Shown piece after piece: positions 53,948 through 61,512 of a DNA stretch of 64,000 nt. The stretch comes from Micrococcales bacterium UBA2037. GTDB lineage: Bacteria; Actinomycetota; Actinomycetes; Actinomycetales; Microbacteriaceae. The stretch is taken from NCBI GenBank assembly GCA_002333405.1, contig DDBH01000005.1:85016-149015 (forward strand), in the 5' to 3' direction. The notes under the pieces are model-generated. The model was not told the DNA's origin. It saw only the letters and a list, made by a program, of their open reading frames with translations, and searched no databases. A program made the position numbers and the translations under genes. How positions within the stretch are numbered: position 1 is the stretch's first letter; each line of letters opens with the position of its first letter.

Positions 53948-54234
53948 GTGAGCGCTGGACCTTTTTGACTCATCACGCACATGTGCTGATATCCCTGAGC
54001 GCCGATCCGGATATGAAAATTGATCAGCTGGCTACCAAGCTGGGGGTCACCTCCCGCTACACCGTGAACATCTTGAATGACTTGACTGAGGGCGGCTATC
54101 TCACCCGGGAGAAACATGGCCGGAGAAATCACTACTTCATAAACCGGTCCGCTGAACTTCGGCATGAGACCAGTGCCCACAAGACCATAGGCGAGCTCAT
54201 TGATTCGCTGGGTAGCGTTGGGGGAGCTCGCTGA
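53944..54234 (+). CDS. small winged-helix (MarR/ArsR-like) regulator
   Basis: A 96-residue protein consisting almost only of a wHTH: FLTHHAHVLISLSADPDMKIDQLATKLGVTSRYTVNILNDLTEGGYLTREKHGRRNHYFINRSAELRH. The second and third helices (about residues 27-50) and the wing GRRNHY are clear. Proteins of this form occur widely in actinobacteria, usually in front of transporters. It is fused into the operon by a four-base overlap with terC and a one-base overlap with sbtA, so it probably senses a signal shared by these transporters. Confidence 0.82.
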   Translation: MSERWTFLTHHAHVLISLSADPDMKIDQLATKLGVTSRYTVNILNDLTEGGYLTREKHGRRNHYFINRSAELRHETSAHKTIGELIDSLGSVGGAR

Positions 54235-55208
54235 TGGACATGCTGAGCATTGCAGTTCAAAACCTGACATCGGCACCGGTTCTGGCCTTTGCACTTGGCC
54301 TTTTGGCGACCGCAATCCGGAGTGATCTCAGGCTCCCAGAACCGATTTACCAGGCGATCTCTATCTACCTACTGCTAGGAATCGGTATTAAGGGAGGCGT
54401 GGCCCTGTCCGAGGTGAGTATCGCCGAGGTTGGCCTGCCGATCCTTGGAACGCTGATTCTCGGTGTGACTGTCCCTGCCCTTGCCTTTGCTTTCCTGCAG
54501 CTACTAAAAAGGCTATCCAACGCTGACCGAGGGGCCATCGCTGCCCACTACGGGTCCACATCTTTGGTCACCTTTACCGCGGCCATAATCTTCTACGAAT
54601 CGGTCGCTGTTTCAGTTGAGGGCTACCTCACCACCCTGCTTGCAATCTTGGAGATCCCGGGCATCATCGTCGGACTACTTCTTGCAACCATAGGTCTGAA
54701 ACGAAGCGTGCCATGGAGTGAAAGCATCAGGGAGATTCTTGCTGGTCGATCGATCTTTCTGCTCGCCGGTGGCTTGGCTATTGGGTTTTTGACTGGCACC
54801 ACCGGTTTTGCCAGAATCGAAGAGTTCTTTGTGGTGCTGTTCCCTGGAGTCCTTACTCTGTTTTTGCTGGAGCTTGGCATAGTTGCTGGCCGCAGGCTTT
54901 CCGATCTAAAGAAGTCAGGCTTTGGTCTTGTCGCCTTCGCGCTGTTGTTTCCGATGGTCTCGGGCTGCCTGGGTGTAGTTGTAGGTCAGCTGACCGGACT
55001 CAGCGTTGGCGGAGCTGCCACACTTGGCGTGCTGAGCGCCTCAGCGTCTTACATTGCAGCACCGGCTGCAGTCAGGCTGGCACTTCCAGAGGCAAGCCCC
55101 GGGATCTATCTGACGGCAAGCCTTGGCATCACCTTCCCGCTCAACCTGACCTTGGGCATCCCAATCATGCTGCAAATTAGTAACTACCTAGAAAGTGTTG
55201 GTCTCTGA
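54234..55208 (+). CDS. sbtA: SbtA-like sodium-dependent bicarbonate transporter
   Basis: A 324-residue membrane protein with about ten helices in two inverted halves, the DUF897/SbtA family. Blocks include LPEPIYQAISIYLLLGIGIKGGVALSEV (about residues 34-61), LKRLSNADRGAIAAHYGSTSLVTFTAAIIF (first half), and a second half with GVLSASASYIAAPAAVRLALPEASPGIYLTASLGITFPLNL, whose Ser-rich stretch matches the substrate/sodium region of SbtA. It most likely imports bicarbonate with sodium. The PII-like gene sbtB starts at its stop codon (TGATG), the usual pairing for this transporter. Confidence 0.86.
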   Translation: MDMLSIAVQNLTSAPVLAFALGLLATAIRSDLRLPEPIYQAISIYLLLGIGIKGGVALSEVSIAEVGLPILGTLILGVTVPALAFAFLQLLKRLSNADRGAIAAHYGSTSLVTFTAAIIFYESVAVSVEGYLTTLLAILEIPGIIVGLLLATIGLKRSVPWSESIREILAGRSIFLLAGGLAIGFLTGTTGFARIEEFFVVLFPGVLTLFLLELGIVAGRRLSDLKKSGFGLVAFALLFPMVSGCLGVVVGQLTGLSVGGAATLGVLSASASYIAAPAAVRLALPEASPGIYLTASLGITFPLNLTLGIPIMLQISNYLESVGL

Positions 55209-55504
55209 TGTTGAAAAAGCGCAAACTGTTGGTTGTGGTGATTGAAGCCGGGCTTGTCACTAGGTTGGCAAGGGACGTAATGGCCAAGGGAGCCAAGGGC
55301 TACACCGTCACCAGCGCCAATGGCCTGGGACCAAGGAACCAGCGCGCAGGTGACCTTGAGGGCGGTAACGCCAAGCTGGAGACTGTGGTTCCGGAGGCCA
55401 CTGCCGAGGCTTTGCTCGAGTTACTGAAGGAAAACTACTTCCCGCACTATGCCTGCAGTGCCTGGGTCAGTGACGTTGAGATTCTTAGGGACGACCGCTA
55501 CTAA
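55208..55504 (+). CDS. sbtB: SbtB-like PII regulatory protein
   Basis: A 98-residue GlnB-type fold: KKRKLLVVVIEAGLVTRLARDVMAKGAKGYTVTSANGLGPRN (about residues 3-44), then KLETVVPEATAEALLELLKENYFPHYACSAWVSDVEIL. The T-loop region around residues 38-52 is Gly/Arg/Asn rich, as in SbtB, not the GlnB uridylylation loop. The C-terminus stops after DVEILRDDRY and lacks the CGPxGC redox loop some cyanobacterial SbtB proteins carry. It should bind adenine nucleotides (cAMP/ATP/AMP) and gate SbtA. Confidence 0.83.
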   Translation: MLKKRKLLVVVIEAGLVTRLARDVMAKGAKGYTVTSANGLGPRNQRAGDLEGGNAKLETVVPEATAEALLELLKENYFPHYACSAWVSDVEILRDDRY

Positions 55505-55531
55505 CAGCCCCGGTAAATTAGCATTGAGCAA

Positions 55532-58500
55532 GTGAACTCGCTCAAATTCAATTACCCGGCCCAGCTGCCAGTAGTTGAGCGACGCCAAGAGATTCTTGAA
55601 GCCATTGAAGCCAACCAGGTCATAGTGCTCGCCGGAGCAACCGGCTCCGGAAAAACCACACAGCTTCCGAAGATGTGTTTGGAGCTTGGCAGAAAAAGCG
55701 TTGCCCACACTCAGCCCAGAAGAATTGCGGCCAGAAGTGTGGCAGAGCGGATTGCTGAAGAGCTTGAAGTTGAACTTGGAGGCCTGGTTGGCTATCAGGT
55801 CCGGTTCACGGATCAGGCGAGCAAAAGCACAAAAATAAAGGTGATGACTGACGGCATCCTGCTGAATTCGCTTCAGCGAGATCTACTGCTCATGCGCTAC
55901 GACACCATCATCATTGACGAAGCTCACGAGCGCAGCCTGAACATTGACTTCCTGCTTGGTTACATCAAACAGCTTCTGCCCAAACGCCCGGACCTCAAGG
56001 TGATAATCACCTCGGCCACAATCGACCCGGAATCCTTTTCTAAGCACTTCAACGATGCACCGATTATTGAGGTCAGCGGTCGAACCTATCCAATTGATAT
56101 CTTCTACCGGCCGGTAACCACAAACATCGAGGACAACTCTGATGTTGATGATGGCTCAACAGCTAATGACTATCTGGATGGCGTTGTCAAGGCGCTGGTT
56201 GAGTTGCAGGATTATCCGCAGGGCGACTCACTGGTGTTTCTGTCTGGCGAGTCAGAGATTCGCGACGCCCAGGACGTGATTGCGGGCAAGATTGCCAGCG
56301 GAATACTGGATAAAGCAACCGAGGTGTTGCCGCTCTATGGGCGCCTAAGTTCGGCAGAGCAGCATCGCGTTTTTGAGCCGTCCAAGGTTGCCGGCGTCAA
56401 ACGAAGGGTGATTCTTGCAACTAACGTTGCCGAGACCAGCCTGACCATTCCCAACATCAAGTACGTAATCGATGCTGGAACAGCCAGAATCTCGAGGTAT
56501 AGCCCAAGGGCGAAGGTGCAGCGGCTCCCAATCGAGGCAATCTCTCAGGCCAGCGCTAATCAGCGATCGGGTCGAGCCGGACGAACCTCTGCTGGCATCG
56601 CTATTCGGTTGTATTCAAAGGAAGACTTCGAGGCAAGGCCTGAGTTCACAGACCCTGAAATCCTTCGCACCAATCTGGCAGCGGTCATTCTGCAGGCAGC
56701 AGCAAGCAAGCTTGGCGACATCCGAAAGTTCCCATTTTTGCAGCCACCCGATGCCCGGGGCGTCAAAGACGGAGTTGGGCTCCTCAAGGAACTCGGTGGA
56801 ATCGTCGAGGCCGAGAACGGCCAAATCGAACTCACAGAAATCGGCAAGAACCTGGCGCTGATTCCAATCGAACCTCGGTTTGCCAGGATGCTGGTTGCCT
56901 CCAAAGAGCACTCACTGACCCGCGAGGTGATGATCATCGTGGCGGGGCTAACTATTCAGGACCCAAGGGAGCGGCCGCTCGAGAAGCGAGAAGCAGCGGA
57001 CCGACTTCACGCTAGATTTACCGACCAGACCAGTGACTTCCTGACGCTATTGAATCTCTGGAACCACATCGAGGACCAGCAGCAAAAGCTTTCCTCCTCT
57101 GCCTTTAGAAGGCTCTGCAAGCAGGAGTTTTTGAACTACTTGAGAGTGCGGGAGTGGCAGGATCTGGTTCGACAGCTAAAAGGCCTGACCAAACCGCTTG
57201 GCCTGGACTATGGCAAGCGCAAGAAGGACCCGGACGGAATTCATAAGGCCTTGCTGGCGGGACTCTTGAGTCAAATCGGTATTCAGCAGCTTCCTGACAA
57301 ACCCAAGCCGAAGGCCGGCAAGCCGGTTCGGGCACCGGTTGTCTACTTAGGAGCCAATAACAAGAAGTACTTCATCTTCCCTGGCTCCGCACTTGCCAGG
57401 AAGGCACCGGAGGCCATGATGAGCGCCGAGCTGGTTGAAACCAGCAGGCTCTTTGCCAGGATGAATGCGGCCATTGATCCAGAGTGGGCGGAGCAGTTAG
57501 CCGGCGATCTTTGCAAGCGCAGTGTCTCGGAACCGCACTGGGAGAAGAAGCTTGGGGCTGTAATCGGGCTTGAAAGAGTGAACCTGTTCGGCGTTCCCAT
57601 TGTCCAGGGACGAAAAGTTCAATACTCAAAAATTGATCCGATGTTCTGCCGGGAGCTGTTTATTCGACACGCTCTGGTCTATGGGCAGTGGGATTCAAAG
57701 CAGGTCTTTTTCGATCGGAATGCAGAGTTCCTTGCGGATTTGGAAAGTCAGGCTGAAGCCTCCAGGGCACCGCAATTGGCCCCAAATGAAGATGACATAT
57801 TCCTGTTTTACAACAACCGGATTCCACTGGATGTGGTTTCCACCAGGAGCTTTGAGGGCTGGTGGAAGCAGGTTCGGGTCAGTGAGCCAGAGTTTTTGAA
57901 AATGACCCGTGATCAACTACTCGGATCAACCAAGGCTGAACTGGACAAAGAGCAGTACCCCGGGGAAATAACTGTTGACGGGCAAGACTTTTCTCTCAGC
58001 TACATTTTCGACCCTGGCAGTGAACACGACGGGATGTGCGTGGATGTGCCAATTGTGCTCCTGGCAAGCGTTTCCCCCGAGGGCTTCCAGTGGCTGATTC
58101 CGGCCCTACGGCTGGAATTGATCACGGAACTAATTCGCAGCTTGCCCAAACCGGTCCGGAAGCATGTAGTTCCCGCCAAGGACTGGGCGCAGAAGGTTCA
58201 CGATGAGCTGCCAGCCAAGCCAACTGGCATTGTCACTGAGGTGCTGGCTTCCCTGCTGCAGACACTAAGTGGTGCCAGGGTGGCGGCAACAGATTTCAAC
58301 CTTCAGGCAATCCCCGCCTCCCTGCAGGTCTCTTATCGAGTGCTGGATGCCAAGGCTAAGCAGTTAGCCATCGGCAACGACCTGAGGGCACTTCAAGATC
58401 AGTTGTCGGGCCATGCCGTCGAGGCAGTGGCGGAGATTATCCAATTCGATGGCCCGTCAATCGAGGCAGACGATCTTCAGGCTTGGGACATGGACGATCT

Positions 58501-59329
58501 CCCAACTCAGCTTGTATCAAGTCATGGAACCAACAAGGTAAACGCGTATCCAGCGCTCGTAGTTGACCCAAAGAGTAGGCAGGTGAATTTGCGCCTGCTG
58601 TCATCAAGTGCCAAGCAACACCTGGAACACCCACTCGGAGTCGCCGAACTGATTCAGAAGACCATTGCGTCACCGGTGAAGTACATCGAGAGTCACCTGA
58701 CTCAACCGGAAAAGGTAGCAATTGCCAGCCTGCCCTACCCGAGCTTGAATGCCTTCGTGCTTGATGTGATTCGGGCAGGCGCCCTGAAACAGATTCAAGA
58801 AGTGGCAGAGCAGGGATTGATCTTCACCAAAAAGGATTTTGATAGGGCAAGACAGTTAGTAGAGGCCATTTCTATCGAGTTAGTTTTCGATGTTGCCAAG
58901 CTCGTTTCAAAAATCAGCAGGGCAGCCAGCGATGCCACAAAGACAATCTCTGGAGCCAGAGCAATGGACTTCTTGACCGAGTTGGCCTCCGAAAAGCTCC
59001 ACATTCAGGAACTGCTTCAAGACAATATGGTGTCGTCGGTGGGGTTGGAGCGGCTCGGTCGAATCGAGGTCTACCTAAAGGCCATTACGCAAAGAGTCAT
59101 CAAATTGCAGGAGCAGCCGGACAGAGACCGACTCCACTCACTTGAGGTGTCAAGAGCGATTGAGGCCTATGAGGCAGCCGGTGGCAGAATCCCAGTTCCA
59201 CATGCCTCGCCAAAGAACCTAGTTGCAGCCCGTTGGCTGCTAGAGGAGCTCAGGGTAAGCCTGTTTGCCCAATCGCTTGGAACCAGTGAACCTGTTTCGC
59301 TAAAGCGAATCCAGAAGCAGCTCAGTTAG
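55532..59329 (+). CDS. hrpA: ATP-dependent RNA helicase HrpA
   Basis: A 1265-residue DEAH-box helicase. Motif I AGATGSGKTT (about residues 34-43), Ia TQPRRIAARS, II IIIDEAHERS (DEAH at 129-132), III ITSATIDPE and VI NQRSGRAGRTSAGIAIRLYS are all present. A ratchet/OB part follows, then a long C-terminal DUF3418 region from about residue 650 to the end, as in full-length HrpA. It unwinds mRNA, and in E. coli HrpA resolves stalled ribosomes. The start is GTG, 27 bases after sbtB. The length is normal for the family. Its end overlaps mmsA by four bases. Confidence 0.92.
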   Translation: MNSLKFNYPAQLPVVERRQEILEAIEANQVIVLAGATGSGKTTQLPKMCLELGRKSVAHTQPRRIAARSVAERIAEELEVELGGLVGYQVRFTDQASKSTKIKVMTDGILLNSLQRDLLLMRYDTIIIDEAHERSLNIDFLLGYIKQLLPKRPDLKVIITSATIDPESFSKHFNDAPIIEVSGRTYPIDIFYRPVTTNIEDNSDVDDGSTANDYLDGVVKALVELQDYPQGDSLVFLSGESEIRDAQDVIAGKIASGILDKATEVLPLYGRLSSAEQHRVFEPSKVAGVKRRVILATNVAETSLTIPNIKYVIDAGTARISRYSPRAKVQRLPIEAISQASANQRSGRAGRTSAGIAIRLYSKEDFEARPEFTDPEILRTNLAAVILQAAASKLGDIRKFPFLQPPDARGVKDGVGLLKELGGIVEAENGQIELTEIGKNLALIPIEPRFARMLVASKEHSLTREVMIIVAGLTIQDPRERPLEKREAADRLHARFTDQTSDFLTLLNLWNHIEDQQQKLSSSAFRRLCKQEFLNYLRVREWQDLVRQLKGLTKPLGLDYGKRKKDPDGIHKALLAGLLSQIGIQQLPDKPKPKAGKPVRAPVVYLGANNKKYFIFPGSALARKAPEAMMSAELVETSRLFARMNAAIDPEWAEQLAGDLCKRSVSEPHWEKKLGAVIGLERVNLFGVPIVQGRKVQYSKIDPMFCRELFIRHALVYGQWDSKQVFFDRNAEFLADLESQAEASRAPQLAPNEDDIFLFYNNRIPLDVVSTRSFEGWWKQVRVSEPEFLKMTRDQLLGSTKAELDKEQYPGEITVDGQDFSLSYIFDPGSEHDGMCVDVPIVLLASVSPEGFQWLIPALRLELITELIRSLPKPVRKHVVPAKDWAQKVHDELPAKPTGIVTEVLASLLQTLSGARVAATDFNLQAIPASLQVSYRVLDAKAKQLAIGNDLRALQDQLSGHAVEAVAEIIQFDGPSIEADDLQAWDMDDLPTQLVSSHGTNKVNAYPALVVDPKSRQVNLRLLSSSAKQHLEHPLGVAELIQKTIASPVKYIESHLTQPEKVAIASLPYPSLNAFVLDVIRAGALKQIQEVAEQGLIFTKKDFDRARQLVEAISIELVFDVAKLVSKISRAASDATKTISGARAMDFLTELASEKLHIQELLQDNMVSSVGLERLGRIEVYLKAITQRVIKLQEQPDRDRLHSLEVSRAIEAYEAAGGRIPVPHASPKNLVAARWLLEELRVSLFAQSLGTSEPVSLKRIQKQLS

Positions 59330-60813
59330 TTCTGAGGGAAGCCTAGGTTTAGGCCGCCGTGGCTGGGGTCCAGCCAGCGAGAGGTGACCACCTTGGTCTG
59401 CGTGAAGAAGCGGAAGCCTTCCTCGCCGTGTGCTCTGGAGTCACCAAAGAGCGAGTGCTTCCAGCCGCCGAAGGAGAAGTAAGCAACCGGCACCGGAATT
59501 GGAACGTTGATTCCGATCATGCCGGCCTGAACCTCGTTCTGGAATCTCCTTGCAGCACCACCATCATTGGTGAATACCGCGGTTCCGTTACCAAATGCAC
59601 CGCCGTTGATTAGCTCAAGGCCCTCATCGAAGGACTTGACCCTGACAACGCTTAGAACGGGACCGAAGATTTCTTCCTGGTAAACCTTGGAGGTTGTCGG
59701 CACCTGATCAATAAGGGTTGGTCCAAGCCAGAAACCAGCCTGATCGCCGTCTGGCTCAACATTGCGGCCATCGACCACTACCTTTGCTCCGTCGGCGCTC
59801 GCGATTTCGATGTAGCCAGCGACTTTGTCACGGTGTTCCTTGGTAACCAGCGGCCCCATGTCGCAGGAGCGGCGGCCGTCACCAACCTTGATTTGAGACA
59901 TTTTTTCGACGATCTTTTCAATCATTTCGTCGGCTACAGGCTCAACTGCAACCACTACTGAAATCGCCATGCAGCGCTCTCCGGCAGAACCGAAGCCAGC
60001 ATTTACTGCAGAGTCAGCAACAAGGTTTAGGTCGGCATCAGGAAGGACCAGCATGTGGTTCTTTGCGCCGCCGAGCGCCTGAACTCGCTTGCCCTTGCGA
60101 GCAGAGTTCTCGTAAATGTACTGGGCAATTGGGGTCGACCCCACAAAGCTAATCGAGGCAACATCATCGCTTTCGATCAGGCCGTCCACTGATTCCTTGT
60201 CGCCCTGCAGCACGTTGAACACTCCCGCAGGCAAGCCCGCTTCGGTCCAGAGTTCAGCCATCCAGATGGCAGCACTTGGGTCTTTTTCGCTCGGCTTCAG
60301 GATCACAGTGTTTCCGGCAGCAAGCGCCACTGGGAAGAACCACATCGGAACCATTGCTGGGAAGTTAAACGGGCTGATAATTCCAACCACTCCAAGCGGC
60401 TGCTTGATCGAATAAACATCAACGCTGGTGGAGGCATTTTCAGAGTATTCACCCTTGAGAAGGTGTGGCATGCCACAGGCAAACTCAACAACCTCTTGGC
60501 CTCTGGTGATTTCACCTAAAGCATCCGAGAGCACCTTGCCGTGTTCGGCGGTGATTATTTCGGCAAGCTCATGCTTACGCTCGTTCAGGAGCTCTCTGAA
60601 CTTAAAAATGATTTGCTGGCGCTTTGCCAGAGAGGTGTCTCGCCAGCCAGGAAAGGCGGCCTTGGCCGAAGCGATAGCGGCAGCGATGTCAGCTTGATTG
60701 GCAAGTGAGACTTCACTAACTGCCTTGCCGAGAGCGGGATCAAAAACAGGCGCTGTTCTGTCTGAACTGCCCTTGTGGTTTTCGCCGTTTATGTAGTGCG
60801 CGATTTGCTTCAT
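59326..60813 (-). CDS. mmsA: CoA-acylating methylmalonate-semialdehyde dehydrogenase
   Basis: A 495-residue aldehyde dehydrogenase. KQPLGVVGIISPFNFPAMVPMWFFPVALAAGNTVILKPSEKDPSAA is the cofactor block. GSTPIAQYIYENSARKGKRVQALGGAKNHMLVLPDADL and FGSAGERCMAISVVV (catalytic Cys, about residue 283) are typical of MmsA/IolA. It turns malonate or methylmalonate semialdehyde into acetyl- or propionyl-CoA, in valine, inositol or beta-alanine breakdown. No partner genes of these pathways are next to it, so the exact role is open. It overlaps hrpA by four bases. Confidence 0.9.
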   Translation of the reverse strand: MKQIAHYINGENHKGSSDRTAPVFDPALGKAVSEVSLANQADIAAAIASAKAAFPGWRDTSLAKRQQIIFKFRELLNERKHELAEIITAEHGKVLSDALGEITRGQEVVEFACGMPHLLKGEYSENASTSVDVYSIKQPLGVVGIISPFNFPAMVPMWFFPVALAAGNTVILKPSEKDPSAAIWMAELWTEAGLPAGVFNVLQGDKESVDGLIESDDVASISFVGSTPIAQYIYENSARKGKRVQALGGAKNHMLVLPDADLNLVADSAVNAGFGSAGERCMAISVVVAVEPVADEMIEKIVEKMSQIKVGDGRRSCDMGPLVTKEHRDKVAGYIEIASADGAKVVVDGRNVEPDGDQAGFWLGPTLIDQVPTTSKVYQEEIFGPVLSVVRVKSFDEGLELINGGAFGNGTAVFTNDGGAARRFQNEVQAGMIGINVPIPVPVAYFSFGGWKHSLFGDSRAHGEEGFRFFTQTKVVTSRWLDPSHGGLNLGFPQN

Positions 60814-60918
60814 TTGGTTCCTAACCGATGTTTGAGATTACGAGATCTCCAGATATCAAGCTAGCACTAATTGCCGCTGGAAGTTTGGGTGTAGCTGGCA
60901 GCTCAACAGCTTTTGGTG

Positions 60919-61338
60919 TTAGCTCACCGCAAGCTTTATCAGCCTGATGATTTCCTTTTCGGTCGCGGCATCAATGCTGGTCAGGGCATAGGCGTTTGGC
61001 CACATCTGACCCTGGTCTAGTTTGGCGTTCTCGCTGAAACCGAGAGTTGCGTAGCGAACCTTGAATTTTCCGGCCGACTGAAAGAATAAAATTGTTTTGC
61101 CATCTTTGGCATAGGCCGGCATTCCATACCAAGTCTTGGCATCAAGATCTGGGGCATGGTTCTTGACTAGCTCCTGAATCTTTTGAGCCATTGCCTTGTC
61201 TGTGCCGGACATTTCGGCAATCTTTGACATTACGTCTGCCTCGGCAGCAGCCTTGTCGTTTTGGTTTTTGAGTTCTTTGGCTCGCTCCCGCATCGCTTTT
61301 CGCTCTTCTGGGGTAAAGCTCTCATCTTTGCCTGCCAC
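60919..61338 (-). CDS. DUF1801 domain protein (YdhG-like)
   Basis: A 139-residue cytoplasmic protein. The first 45 residues are highly charged and helical (RERAKELKNQNDKAAAEADVMSKIAEM). The DUF1801 core follows: LVKNHAPDLDAKTWYGMPAYAKDGKTILFFQSAGKFKVRYATLGFSENAKLDQGQMWPNAYALTSI, then a final helix EKEIIRLIKLAV. Relatives include proteins named iron chaperone in Bacillus; the function here is unknown. The 105-base gap to mmsA shows no gene. Confidence 0.83.
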   Translation of the reverse strand: MAGKDESFTPEERKAMRERAKELKNQNDKAAAEADVMSKIAEMSGTDKAMAQKIQELVKNHAPDLDAKTWYGMPAYAKDGKTILFFQSAGKFKVRYATLGFSENAKLDQGQMWPNAYALTSIDAATEKEIIRLIKLAVS

Positions 61339-61446
61339 CGCAGCTCCTTGTCTCAGTTGCTAGTCAAAGGTTAGCGAAGCTGGGAATGATTGCGAGCCCA
61401 AACAGGGTTGTCATGGAGCGCGACCTGAATCTCAGCTGGCACCCAG

Positions 61447-61493
61447 CGAGATCTCGTAGCATTAGTAAAACTCTCACTTAGGCACGGCGTGCC
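61447..61493. promoter_or_regulatory. two palindromes upstream of the second MMPL gene
   Basis: CGAGATCTCG (61447-61456) and GGCACG-G-CGTGCC (61481-61493) are perfect inverted repeats in the 174-base gap before the MMPL gene. The second ends about 20 bases from the start codon, so a repressor bound there would block expression. No regulator gene is adjacent in the window. Confidence 0.4.
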
Positions 61494-61512
61494 ATGAATT
61501 GAATTGGAACAA

